The notes beneath the pieces are model-generated. The model had not been told where the DNA came from. It saw only the letters and a list, made by a program, of their open reading frames with translations, and made no database searches. The translations under genes were made by a program, and so were the position numbers. A stretch of DNA of 13,436 nucleotides from Klebsiella pneumoniae. Its GTDB lineage: Bacteria; Bacteroidota; Bacteroidia; Flavobacteriales; Flavobacteriaceae. The stretch covers positions 1 through 13,436 of the forward strand of contig CALPPA020000019.1 of NCBI GenBank assembly GCA_943325355.2, given 5' to 3'. Of the stretch, positions 6,621 to 13,436 are shown piece by piece (position 1 is the stretch's first letter; each line of letters starts with the position of its first letter).

Positions 6621-7934
6621 TTATTTCATCAACGAAATAAACTGCTTCAATTTTCCGCTTTTGCCTCGTTCTAATTTTTCTTTTCGGATGAATGTAAATG
6701 CCAATCCTTTTTCCAAATATAAGGTTATTGCCGCTTCAATTTTCTTGATTTGTGCCAAATTTAATTCGGTTGCGCTCACATATTCAATTTCAAAAGCATC
6801 AATTTTAGTTTGTTTGATGATAAATTCTTTTACATTGCCATCGTCTTCGATGATGCTTTTGGTCACGTAGTAAAAAGTTAATCCTGGCGACTTTTTTCCG
6901 CTTGGCAAAATGGCGATGTCATTAGTTCGACCAATTAGTTGTTGCAAAATTGGTTTTTTTGGTGTGCTTTTTTCGTCCAAAATCCCAATGTCTCCAATGT
7001 CGTATCGAATAAACGGATGCGCTTTATTGAACAATGACGTAATTACAACGCGACCTGCTGCACCGTAAGGCAAAACGTTGTTGTTTTCGTCCAAAATTTC
7101 TACAAAAAGAGTTTCAGAATTCACTTGCCATTCTCCGTCTATATTTTGAAAAGCAATCAAATCCAGTTCCGAAGCTCCGTATTCATTAACAACAGGCACG
7201 CCAAATTGTTTTTCTAGCAGCATTTTGTCATTATCAAAAAGCATTTCAGAAGTAACCACACATACTTTCAAAGTTGGGCAAATATGTTTTAATATTATAT
7301 TTTTTTGCTGTAAAAATTTGGCCAACAAAACAATAGAACTGGTATAACCGTTGATGTAATCGAATTTTTTTGTTTCAAATTGCTGTAAAAAACTTTCTAA
7401 GACTACATCCGATAAATCGAAAACAGAAAACCGGTAGCGATTACTCAAAAAATCCTTAAATCGTTCTTTTTTGTTGTCCAAAAAGGTCAACGGAATTCCA
7501 TAAAAACGAGCTTGATAAGAGGTGTTAAAATCAATTCCGTACCAGCCAAAACGATTGATGTTTGTCGCCCAAGTTAAGGCGTGCGAAAATTTGTCTTTGG
7601 CAAAAATAAAAGGATCACCACTAGAGCCGGAAGTTTTATTAATATAAACATTTTTTAGAGTAAACCCTCTTGAAAGTCTTTCCTTTAAAGGTTTCTGAAA
7701 GGCTGCCTTGGTCATTATTGGTAAATCGTTCCATTTATTAAAAGTAGTTTTGCCAACAATTTTTTGATAGGATGGATTATTTTTTAAATGAAATTCAACA
7801 ATTTCTTGTTTTTTATTTTCAATAAAAGCTTCAAATTCGTGTTCGGGAATAGACTGAATATTTCGCAATTCGGCTTTGGCCTTCTTCATTGGAAAACCAT
7901 TTATTTGGAGCGATAAATCAAAAAGTGGAAACAT
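6621..7934 (-). CDS. CapK/PaaK-like adenylate-forming enzyme (phenylacetate-CoA ligase family protein)
   Basis: 437 residues from the ATG at 7934-7932. An in-frame TTG at 7955 would add seven residues but lies inside a -7 promoter box, and MFPLFDLSLQINGFP is the expected N-terminus. It is a member of the ANL/AMP-binding superfamily in the branch of phenylacetate-CoA ligase and capsule protein CapK. Features: the P-loop-like NKTSGSSGDPF (about 99-109), NEYGASELD in the adenylate-binding region, FIRYDIGDIG with the ribose-binding Asp, then LIGRTNDIAILPSG and a small C-terminal domain with KLERGKSGKLKQF carrying the likely catalytic lysine. Enzymes of this branch in polysaccharide loci are thought to activate or attach acyl or amino acids; the substrate here is unknown. 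First gene of the minus-strand run with ORF6N, wecB and GT4. Confidence 0.85.
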   Translation of the reverse strand: MFPLFDLSLQINGFPMKKAKAELRNIQSIPEHEFEAFIENKKQEIVEFHLKNNPSYQKIVGKTTFNKWNDLPIMTKAAFQKPLKERLSRGFTLKNVYINKTSGSSGDPFIFAKDKFSHALTWATNINRFGWYGIDFNTSYQARFYGIPLTFLDNKKERFKDFLSNRYRFSVFDLSDVVLESFLQQFETKKFDYINGYTSSIVLLAKFLQQKNIILKHICPTLKVCVVTSEMLFDNDKMLLEKQFGVPVVNEYGASELDLIAFQNIDGEWQVNSETLFVEILDENNNVLPYGAAGRVVITSLFNKAHPFIRYDIGDIGILDEKSTPKKPILQQLIGRTNDIAILPSGKKSPGLTFYYVTKSIIEDDGNVKEFIIKQTKIDAFEIEYVSATELNLAQIKKIEAAITLYLEKGLAFTFIRKEKLERGKSGKLKQFISLMK

Positions 7935-7952
7935 TATTGTAAATATATTTAC

Positions 7953-7960
7953 CAAAAATA
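7953..7960 (-). promoter_or_regulatory. -7 box (TATTTTTG) for the CapK-like gene
   Basis: Minus-strand TATTTTTG is a full TAnnTTTG match 18 nt before the ATG at 7934, giving a leader of roughly 10-15 nt. The nearest upstream TTG lies at 25 nt spacing, slightly beyond the usual 17-23. It probably drives the four-gene minus-strand unit. Confidence 0.4.
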
Positions 7961-8034
7961 ATATTTACCAACAACTAATGACCATCAACCAACAACTTTT
8001 TAAAAATTAATTATTTTTTAAGTTCAAAAGCAAT

Positions 8035-8042
8035 TATTTTTG
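8035..8042 (+). promoter_or_regulatory. possible -7 box (TATTTTTG) for purD
   Basis: A full TAnnTTTG match 43 nt before the purD ATG. No TTG is found at the -33 distance, so it is a weak candidate. Confidence 0.3.
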
Positions 8043-8047
8043 CCAAA

Positions 8048-8062
8048 TCCTCCTACGGCGGA
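8048..8062. repeat. small imperfect hairpin in the purD leader
   Basis: TCCTCC-TAC-GGCGGA pairs at five of six positions. The GC-rich TACGGCGGA stands out from AT-rich surroundings and resembles short GCCG-type repeats seen in flavobacterial spacers. No function assigned. Confidence 0.3.
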
Positions 8063-8085
8063 CAAGCAACATAACAACACAATAT

Positions 8086-9363
8086 ATGATAATTTTACTA
8101 CTGGGTTCAGGAGGAAGAGAACACGCTTTTGCTTGGAAAATGATTCAAAGTCCGCTTTGCGATACACTTTTTGTAGCACCAGGAAATGCAGGAACCGCTT
8201 CGATAGCTAATAATGTTGACATCAGTCCAACGGATTTTGATGCCGTAAAAGCATTAGTGCTTCAGGAAAAAGTGGAAATGGTGGTTGTTGGGCCAGAAGA
8301 TCCATTGGTAAAAGGAATTTTCGACTTTTTCAAAAATGACAACGAATTAAAAGATATTCCGGTTATTGGGCCATCAAAATTAGGTGCTACCCTCGAAGGA
8401 AGTAAAGAGTTTGCCAAAGAATTTTTAATAAAACATAACATTCCAACAGCAGCTTATGACAGTTTTACTGCCGAAACGGTAGAGAAAGGATGTGATTTTC
8501 TAGAAACTTTACATCCGCCTTATGTTTTAAAAGCCGATGGATTGGCGGCAGGAAAAGGCGTTTTAATTATTCACGATTTGGCAGAAGCTAAAGAAGAATT
8601 ACGAAATATGTTGGTCAACCAAAAATTTGGTGCGGCAAGTTCAAAAGTGGTTATCGAAGAATTCTTAGATGGAATTGAATTGAGCTGCTTCGTATTGACA
8701 GACGGGAAAAGCTATAAGATATTACCAACAGCTAAAGATTACAAACGAATTGGCGAAGGGGACACAGGCTTGAATACAGGCGGAATGGGAGCCGTTTCTC
8801 CAGTTCCTTATGTAGATTCTGTTTTGATGGAAAAAATAGAAACACGCATCGTAAAACCAACCATTGAAGGTTTTCAAAAGGACGGAATCGAATACAAAGG
8901 ATTTGTTTTTATTGGTTTGATTAACGTCAATAATGAGCCAATCGTTATAGAATACAATGTGAGAATGGGCGATCCCGAAACCGAAGTGGTAGTTCCAAGA
9001 ATGAAATCGGATTTAGTGGAATTGTTTTTGGCTGTAGCCTATGAAAAACTAGACGAATTCAAACTTGAAATTGATGAAAGAAGTGCGACTACAATTATGC
9101 TTGTTTCTGGCGGTTATCCGGAAGATTTCGAGAAAGGAAAAATAATTTCAGGGTTGGAGGAGAGCATTGAAGATTCGATTGTTTTTCACGCAGGAACTAA
9201 ATTGGATAACGGAAATGTTGTTACCAATGGAGGAAGAGTTTTGGCGGTGACATCTTATGGAAATGACTTTCAAGAGGCTATAAAAAAATCTTATCAAAAC
9301 ATAGACAAGCTACATTTTGATAAGATGTATTTTAGAAAAGATATTGGCTTCGACTTACTTTAA
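8086..9363 (+). CDS. purD: phosphoribosylamine-glycine ligase (GAR synthetase)
   Basis: 425 residues, the normal length. It joins 5-phosphoribosylamine and glycine using ATP to form GAR, the second step of de novo purine synthesis, in the cytoplasm. Visible motifs: N-domain LLLGSGGREHAFAWKM (4-19) and APGNAGTA; VVGPEDPLVKGI; GPSKLGATLEGSKEFAKEF; ATP-grasp lysine region YVLKADGLAAGKGVLI; VVIEEFLDGIELS; the signature AKDYKRIGEGDTGLNTGGMG; and EYNVRMGDPETEVV with the metal-binding Glu and Asn. The C-terminal part has MLVSGGYPEDFEKGK. Nothing is missing. It stands alone on the + strand, divergent from the CapK-like gene, with no other de novo purine gene beside it. The last nine bases overlap the opposing small membrane protein gene. 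Confidence 0.97.
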   Translation: MIILLLGSGGREHAFAWKMIQSPLCDTLFVAPGNAGTASIANNVDISPTDFDAVKALVLQEKVEMVVVGPEDPLVKGIFDFFKNDNELKDIPVIGPSKLGATLEGSKEFAKEFLIKHNIPTAAYDSFTAETVEKGCDFLETLHPPYVLKADGLAAGKGVLIIHDLAEAKEELRNMLVNQKFGAASSKVVIEEFLDGIELSCFVLTDGKSYKILPTAKDYKRIGEGDTGLNTGGMGAVSPVPYVDSVLMEKIETRIVKPTIEGFQKDGIEYKGFVFIGLINVNNEPIVIEYNVRMGDPETEVVVPRMKSDLVELFLAVAYEKLDEFKLEIDERSATTIMLVSGGYPEDFEKGKIISGLEESIEDSIVFHAGTKLDNGNVVTNGGRVLAVTSYGNDFQEAIKKSYQNIDKLHFDKMYFRKDIGFDLL

Positions 9364-9585
9364 GAAAGAATGAGCCGTTGTATCTTGGTCTTCTTGACCT
9401 TCGTCTTTATGTAATTTCAATTGCTTGCACCAATATACTATCGCAACGGAACAGATAATCATAAAACCCCAGTTGATAATATTAGCAGCAAACCAATGAG
9501 TAAGCTCTAATTGTCTCAGAAAATCGTGTAATGCGAAAAAAATTGTTTCAAATAACCATTGAATTCCTTCAAAAAATGCTTTCAT
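9355..9585 (-). CDS. small single-pass membrane protein (DUF6341-like)
   Basis: 76 residues with one hydrophobic segment at about 33-53 (FAANIINWGFMIICSVAIVYW), preceded by an amphipathic N-terminus (MKAFFEGIQWLFETIFFALHDFLRQLELTHW) and followed by a charged cytoplasmic-type tail ending QDTTAHSFLK. I recall this sequence type as a short family restricted to flavobacteria, possibly DUF6341, with the tail motif AHSFLK. Function unknown. It converges with purD, overlapping by nine bases at the stop codons, and is divergent from the membrane protein gene at 9720. No clear -7 box is visible in the 134-bp divergent spacer for this strand. Coding status rests on the family-like sequence and the conserved tail. 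Confidence 0.8.
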   Translation of the reverse strand: MKAFFEGIQWLFETIFFALHDFLRQLELTHWFAANIINWGFMIICSVAIVYWCKQLKLHKDEGQEDQDTTAHSFLK

Positions 9586-9719
9586 CTCATTAATTTTATT
9601 TGTTAATTGTATTCGATGTAACTCGCTATTGTATTTATTTTAATGAAAAAAAATTACTTGGCTCGTTTCATCTTTGTACAAGTATTATATTTACAGTCAC
9701 AAAAGTATAAAATATCCTT

Positions 9720-10649
9720 ATGATAACAAGTGTTTTTAAAAAATCTACACCATTAAATTTAATTTTGGTTGTAATTTTAATACTGGTTTTCTTTTTATTG
9801 TATCAATTTCAAGATTTAACTTGGGCAAGTTCTGCAAGTTCAATTTTGAACAAAGTAATGATTTTTACTATTATATTAGCTTCAGTTTTTATAACAAATT
9901 TTATTGCAAAGAAGAATGGATTAAGCAAGGACAGTAGCTACACAGTTTTTTTCTTTTTTTTATTGCTGCTTTTTTTTCCATCAATTTTTGACAATGTTAA
10001 TTTAATAGCGTCTAACTTTTTTATTCTTCTATCGCTTCGAAGATTAATTTCACTTCAATCATTAAAAGCTTCCAAAGAAAAAATATTTGACGCTTCTTTA
10101 TGGATATTTGTTGCTGCTTTATTTCACTTCTGGAGTATACTTTATATTGTTTTGGTTTTTATTTCCATCATTTTTCACGTTGCCAGAGATTATAGAAACT
10201 GGGTATTGCCTTTTGTCGCTTTTTTTGCCGTTGGAATTACGTCTATGCTTTTTTCGCTAATTTTTCACAAAGATGTTTTCGGACATATCAATGCAAATGC
10301 GATTACCAACTTTAACATAGATTATTTTACCAATAATTATCAAAACGCAGCATTTTCAATTTATTTGACAATTGCTTTGTTTTTCGTAATTTCTATGCTA
10401 GTATCGTTGCCAAATAGGCCATTAGTATTGAACACTTCCTATAAAAAAATCATCGGTTCTTTTTTTATAGGAATTGTGATTTTTGCAATGTCTTCAAACA
10501 AAAGCAATGATTTATTGGTTTATACAATAGCGCCTTTGGCAATGATGGCGACAAGCCATATTGAAGTGAAGCAACTACAACTGAAACAGGAAATGGTTTT
10601 AGGTGTGCTAATTATGTGTAGTTTATTTGCTTTTTTCTCCCAGTTATAA
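9720..10649 (+). CDS. polytopic inner-membrane protein (DUF6427-like)
   Basis: 309 residues with about ten or eleven hydrophobic helices, e.g. LILVVILILVFFLLYQF, VMIFTIILASVFITNFI, TVFFFFLLLLFFPSIF, ILYIVLVFISIIFHV, VLPFVAFFAVGITSMLF, IYLTIALFFVISMLV, IIGSFFIGIVIFAM and VLGVLIMCSLFAFF. No catalytic motif can be recognised. A basic loop (SLRRLISLQ) and the pair FHFWSILY are the most distinctive soluble parts. I recall it as DUF6427 of flavobacteria. Some polytopic glycosyltransferases and flippases have a similar layout, but nothing here proves that. The ATG at 9720 gives a normal first helix with KK before it. A near-consensus -7 box, CATCTTTG at 9669-9676, lies upstream. Its 3' end overlaps the opposing upp gene by six bases. 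Confidence 0.82.
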   Translation: MITSVFKKSTPLNLILVVILILVFFLLYQFQDLTWASSASSILNKVMIFTIILASVFITNFIAKKNGLSKDSSYTVFFFFLLLLFFPSIFDNVNLIASNFFILLSLRRLISLQSLKASKEKIFDASLWIFVAALFHFWSILYIVLVFISIIFHVARDYRNWVLPFVAFFAVGITSMLFSLIFHKDVFGHINANAITNFNIDYFTNNYQNAAFSIYLTIALFFVISMLVSLPNRPLVLNTSYKKIIGSFFIGIVIFAMSSNKSNDLLVYTIAPLAMMATSHIEVKQLQLKQEMVLGVLIMCSLFAFFSQL

Positions 10650-11297
10650 TTTATTACCGTAAGCTAAATCACCAGCATCACCCAGACCTGGAACAATGTA
10701 TTTTTGATCATTTAATTTTTCGTCTAAAGTTGCTACCCATAAATGGCAAGAATCCGGCAAATATTTTTCAAGATAGGCGACACCTTCAGGAGCAGCGATG
10801 ATAACAGCAATGTGTATTTCTTTAGGCAACCCTTTCTCCATTAATTTGTTAAAAACAGCAACCATCGATTGTCCGGTAGCAAGCATAGGATCAATTAATA
10901 ATAAAGTCTTATTTTCAATATTGGGAACAGCTTGATATTCTACTAAAATATCAAAAAACGCATCATTGTTGGGGTGATGTCGGTAGGCAGAAACGAAACC
11001 ATTTTCAGCACTGTCAAAATAATTCAAAAACCCCAAATGAAGGGGTAATCCTGCACGAAGAATAGAACATAAAACCAATTGGTCTGCTATTTCAGTGGTT
11101 TTTTTGATGCCAAGCGGTGTTTGAATTTCGATAGATGCATACTGTAAATTTTTACTTAACTCCAATGCCATAACCTCGCCAATGCGTTCAATATTTCTAC
11201 GAAAACGCATACTGTCGTGTTGAACATTCACATTTCTTATTTGACCAAGAAAGTGATTTAGAATACTGTTTTCTTCTGATAAATAATGGGTTTGCAT
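10644..11297 (-). CDS. upp: uracil phosphoribosyltransferase
   Basis: 217 residues. It salvages uracil by condensing it with PRPP to UMP in the cytoplasm. Key marks: RRNIERIGEVMALELS near the N-terminus; CSILRAGLPLHLGF (about 77-90), the loop before the active site; LIDPMLATGQSM (about 134-145), the PRPP-binding motif with its DPMLATG core; and VPGLGDAGDLAYGNKL at the C-terminus, the uracil-binding GDAGD segment. All catalytic segments are present. This is the slightly long flavobacterial form with a short N-terminal extension. It is divergent from the DUF4254 gene across 82 bp. No full TAnnTTTG occurs on its strand, only 7-of-8 matches (TACTTTTT, TACTTTTA). Confidence 0.95.
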   Translation of the reverse strand: MQTHYLSEENSILNHFLGQIRNVNVQHDSMRFRRNIERIGEVMALELSKNLQYASIEIQTPLGIKKTTEIADQLVLCSILRAGLPLHLGFLNYFDSAENGFVSAYRHHPNNDAFFDILVEYQAVPNIENKTLLLIDPMLATGQSMVAVFNKLMEKGLPKEIHIAVIIAAPEGVAYLEKYLPDSCHLWVATLDEKLNDQKYIVPGLGDAGDLAYGNKL

Positions 11298-11305
11298 AAA
11301 ATGTT

Positions 11306-11330
11306 GTTTAAAGTTTAAAGGTTAAAGTTT
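11306..11330. repeat. short tandem repeat of GTTTAAA
   Basis: GTTTAAA occurs at 11306-11312 and 11313-11319, followed by the degenerate third unit GGTTAAAG, in the divergent spacer between upp and the DUF4254 gene. It lies in the likely leader/promoter area of upp. No function assigned. Confidence 0.5.
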
Positions 11331-11332
11331 CA

Positions 11333-11358
11333 TTGTAAAAGTATAAAAAGTATCTTTG
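11333..11358 (+). promoter_or_regulatory. Bacteroidota-type promoter for the DUF4254-GT9 operon
   Basis: TATCTTTG at 11351-11358 is a perfect TAnnTTTG -7 box, with TTG at 11333-11335 in the -33 region. The 15-nt spacer is a little short of the usual 17-23. Transcription would begin about 15 nt before the ATG at 11380. Confidence 0.5.
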
Positions 11359-11379
11359 TATTTATAAAATATAAAAGAT

Positions 11380-11985
11380 ATGTTTTCAAAATTAGCGTAT
11401 TCCGTTTTCGAACAAAGTATCAAGGATTATCATCAATATGATAATGTAAACCAACCCATAAACAATCCTTTTCCGAAGGAGAAATTTGAACATTTATTAT
11501 ATCTAAAAAACTGGATTGACACCGTGCAATGGCATTTTGAGGATATTATTCGTGATCCTAATATTGACCCAGTTGTAGCATTGACCTTGAAAAGAAGAAT
11601 CGATGCATCCAATCAAGAACGTACTGATATGGTGGAATATATTGATGGATATTTTCTTCAAAAAAATGCTCATGTCACTGTGAAAGACAATGCTAAAATT
11701 AATTCGGAAAGTCCTGCTTGGGCATTTGACAGGTTGTCTATTCTAGCCTTGAAAATTTATCACATGAACGAAGAAGCCACTCGAGCCAAAGCTTCGCAAG
11801 ATCACAGAGACAAATGCCAGGCAAAATTAAATATTTTATTAGAGCAAAGAACCGATTTATCAACAGCAATTGATGATTTGCTAACCGACATCGAAAACGG
11901 TGATAAATTTATGAAAGTGTACAAACAAATGAAAATGTACAATGACGATGATTTGAATCCAGTTTTGTATCAGAACAAGAAATAA
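11380..11985 (+). CDS. DUF4254 domain-containing protein
   Basis: 201 residues, soluble and largely helical, with no signal or membrane segment. Recognised as DUF4254 from the pattern NNPFPKEKFEHLLYLKNWID, WHFEDIIRDPNIDP, LKRRIDASNQERTDMVE, SPAWAFDRLSILALKIYHM and the C-terminal MYNDDDLNPVLY. Conserved His, Asp and Arg residues in the helices (WHFEDIIRD, KRRIDASNQ) hint at a binding or catalytic site, but the function is unknown. It is first in a likely two-gene operon: a family 9 glycosyltransferase starts 17 bp after its stop, suggesting a role linked to an envelope glycan. A good -7 box stands 22 nt before the ATG. Confidence 0.9.
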   Translation: MFSKLAYSVFEQSIKDYHQYDNVNQPINNPFPKEKFEHLLYLKNWIDTVQWHFEDIIRDPNIDPVVALTLKRRIDASNQERTDMVEYIDGYFLQKNAHVTVKDNAKINSESPAWAFDRLSILALKIYHMNEEATRAKASQDHRDKCQAKLNILLEQRTDLSTAIDDLLTDIENGDKFMKVYKQMKMYNDDDLNPVLYQNKK

Positions 11986-12002
11986 TTCCTGACAAGATTC
12001 AA

Positions 12003-13055
12003 TTGTCAAAAAAAATCCAACATATAGCCGTTATGAGACTTTCCGCAATGGGAGATGTCGCCATGACGGTTCCTGTTTTAAGGGCTTTTGTAGCACAACA
12101 TTCTGAAATAAAAGTTACCGTAATTTCACGACCGTTTTTTAAACCCTTATTTGAGGGTATTCCTAATGTTTCTTTCTTCGAATTTGACGAAAAACAACGC
12201 CACAAAGGCTTCTTTGGATTGTTGCGATTGTTCCAAGATTTGAAAGCTCTACACATTGACGCTTTTGCTGATTTGCATAACGTTTTGCGGTCTAAAGTTA
12301 TTCGAACACTTTTCGCACTGAATGGAAAAAAAACTGCTTTTTTCGATAAAGACAGAACTGGAAAAGCGGCATTAACTCGTTCTGAAAATAAAATTTTCAA
12401 ACCTTTGCCTACAATTTTCGAAAGACATACAAAAGTGTTTGAAGAACTTGGTTTCACAGTAGATTTGTCCAATCCAAAATTTCCTGAAAAAGCAGTTTTA
12501 GACGCAGAAATAATTCAAGTAATAGGAAGAATCCCGATAGTTATTGGGACGAAACTTATTGGAATCGCACCTTTTGCACAATACAAGTCTAAGGTCTATC
12601 CTTTGGATTTAATGCAGGAAGTTATCGACCAATTAGCATCAACTAAAGCTCATAAAATCTTGCTTTTTGGTGGTGGAAAAAAGGAAATTGAACTGTTGGA
12701 TTCACTTTCAAAAGACAAAGAAAATGTGATTGTCGTTGCAGGGAAACTTAAGTTTAAGCAGGAATTACAACTCATTTCCAATCTTGATCTAATGCTTTCG
12801 ATGGATTCTGGGAATGCTCACATTGCGGCGATGTTGGGTGTAAAAGTCATTACACTTTGGGGAGCAACACATCCGTTTACGGGATTTTTACCTTTCAATC
12901 AACCTTTAGAAAATGCGTTAGTTTCGGATAGAAATTTGTTCCCAAAATTACCCACTTCAGTTTATGGGAATAAAAAGGTGGAAGGCTATGAAGACGCGAT
13001 GAGAACTATTTCAGTTGAAAGTGTAGTGAAAAAAATCAATTCGGTAGTTGAATAA
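12003..13055 (+). CDS. glycosyltransferase family 9 (ADP-heptose:LPS heptosyltransferase-like), TTG start
   Basis: 350 residues from TTG at 12003. The first in-frame ATG (residue 10) would remove the first beta strand (IQHIAVMRLSAMGDV), so TTG is preferred. GT9 enzymes transfer heptose or related sugars from an ADP-sugar onto the LPS core at the cytoplasmic face of the inner membrane. Evidence: RLSAMGDVAMTVPVLRAF with the acceptor-side glycine loop and Asp, VTVISRPFFKPLFEGIPNV, DLHNVLRSKVIRTLF, IGIAPFAQYKSKVYPL, ILLFGGGKKEIELL, and the donor motif SMDSGNAHIAAMLGVKVITLWGATHPFTGF. Length is typical. It follows the DUF4254 gene by 17 bp. Flavobacteria often lack classical heptose core, so the exact sugar is uncertain. 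A minus-strand decayed gene lies directly downstream, convergent. Confidence 0.9.
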   Translation: MSKKIQHIAVMRLSAMGDVAMTVPVLRAFVAQHSEIKVTVISRPFFKPLFEGIPNVSFFEFDEKQRHKGFFGLLRLFQDLKALHIDAFADLHNVLRSKVIRTLFALNGKKTAFFDKDRTGKAALTRSENKIFKPLPTIFERHTKVFEELGFTVDLSNPKFPEKAVLDAEIIQVIGRIPIVIGTKLIGIAPFAQYKSKVYPLDLMQEVIDQLASTKAHKILLFGGGKKEIELLDSLSKDKENVIVVAGKLKFKQELQLISNLDLMLSMDSGNAHIAAMLGVKVITLWGATHPFTGFLPFNQPLENALVSDRNLFPKLPTSVYGNKKVEGYEDAMRTISVESVVKKINSVVE

Positions 13056-13056
13056 A

Positions 13057-13090
13057 AATCCGCGTTTGAAAATCCGTTTGATCTGCGTCC
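13057..13090. repeat. degenerate short tandem repeat (AATCCG/TTT type)
   Basis: Three related units follow each other: AAAATCCGCGTTT, GAAAATCCGTTT and GATCTGCGTCC. This kind of AATCCGTTT/ATCTGCGTCC array resembles spacer repeats common in flavobacterial genomes. It fills the gap between the convergent ends of the GT9 gene and the decayed gene and might help termination, though no strong hairpin is visible. Confidence 0.5.
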
Positions 13091-13091
13091 T

Positions 13092-13436
13092 TTACAAATA
13101 AATCTTCTCATCCTGACACCGTTGCAAAATATACCGTTGCAAGTTCGAAATAGTTTCTTGATAATTAGGAGCTTAGTAACCAAAACGCTCGTGTTCCATT
13201 TGTTATTTCTGGATGGCATTGCAGCATTTGATGACTTCTTTGAGCATATCGAGCATCGCCAATTCTTTATTGTTTGTTTTCTGAAATTTAAACTCCACGA
13301 TTTCATCCTGCAATTGCTCGAAATAGTCCAAAATTTGCGCTACTTCGGGTTCGTCAAGAAGGGAAGGGTTGGTTTTGAATAGTTCTTGGGTGGATTTTAT
13401 AATAATGTAGATTAAAAAACGATTTGCTTTTATACA
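13092..13436 (-). pseudogene. 3' part of a conserved-looking gene interrupted by two in-frame TAA codons
   Basis: Read from the right edge, one minus-strand frame is open for 77 codons (13436-13206). It encodes a protein-like stretch: FLIYIIIKSTQELFKTNP, LLDEPEVAQILDYFEQLQDE, NKELAMLDMLKEVIKCCNA, IQK. TAA follows at 13205-13203. The same frame then continues QMEHERFGY, a second TAA at 13175-13173, then APNYQETISNLQRYILQR, CQDEKIYL and a final TAA at 13094-13092. The tail after both stops is helical, acidic/basic balanced and protein-like, and to me completes a familiar small flavobacterial protein ending. Both stops are one base from GAA (Glu). No start codon is in the window, so the 5' end lies beyond. 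In a genome this AT-rich, two stops in 38 codons is not surprising by chance, so the alternative is a genuine protein ending at 13203 with non-coding sequence after it. Function unknown. Confidence 0.6.

Noticed and set aside
7935..7955. TTG at 7955 as start of the CapK-like gene
   Set aside because: It overlaps the best -7 box on that strand, and the ATG at 7934 gives the expected N-terminus.
12986..13382. Open frames of 106 aa (minus, 12986-13306) and 86 aa (plus, 13122-13382)
   Set aside because: Their translations are low-complexity and overlap GT9 or the better minus-strand frame at 13092-13436; they are shadow frames.
13092..13436. Stop-codon reassignment (TAA read as Glu)
   Set aside because: TAA terminates the other complete genes here, so general reassignment is untenable; point-mutation decay is simpler.
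1..13436. CRISPR array, tRNA, rRNA, riboswitch or complete insertion sequence
   Set aside because: No regularly spaced repeats, cloverleaf-like sequence, conserved rRNA segments, recognisable aptamer or transposase motifs were seen on either strand.

Overview
The window looks like a chromosomal segment of a Flavobacterium-type member of the Bacteroidota. It is AT-rich, there are no Shine-Dalgarno leaders, several Bacteroidota-type -7 boxes (TAnnTTTG) lie before genes, and most proteins belong to families typical of flavobacteria. I see no rRNA, tRNA, CRISPR array, complete insertion sequence or prophage.

Layout. 1-500: 3' end of a probable surface-protein gene with a carboxypeptidase-like regulatory-domain style C-terminus. 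586-2271: a conserved two-part protein whose C-terminal half resembles nucleoside phosphorylases. 2341-7934: a cell-surface polysaccharide region. A membrane-bound initiating sugar-phosphate transferase is on the + strand. Tail to tail with it is a minus-strand run: CapK/PaaK-like adenylate-forming protein, ORF6N-domain protein, UDP-GlcNAc 2-epimerase (wecB) and a GT4 glycosyltransferase. 8086-11297: nucleotide metabolism and small conserved flavobacterial genes: purD, a 76-residue membrane protein, a polytopic membrane protein and upp. 11380-13055: a DUF4254 protein followed by a family 9 (heptosyltransferase-like) glycosyltransferase. 13092-13436: on the minus strand, the 3' part of a conserved-looking gene that appears broken by two in-frame TAA codons.

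How the genes fit together. The sugar transferase would load the first sugar phosphate onto undecaprenyl phosphate. WecB would supply UDP-ManNAc or a related precursor, the GT4 enzyme would extend the chain, and the GT9 enzyme would act on LPS core or another envelope glycan. purD and upp serve purine synthesis and uracil salvage.

The most interesting structure is a 68-bp inverted repeat pair, 64 of 68 bases identical, at 524-591 and 5968-6035. Each copy begins with the last four codons and stop of the ORF6N gene and ends on the ATG of the next gene (the phosphorylase-like gene or wecB). This suggests an ORF6N-associated dispersed or mobile cassette, and the pair could support inversion of the 5.4-kb polysaccharide segment between them. 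The ORF6N gene also carries a 25-nt perfect palindrome whose half-site recurs just upstream of its start codon, as a self-recognised operator might.
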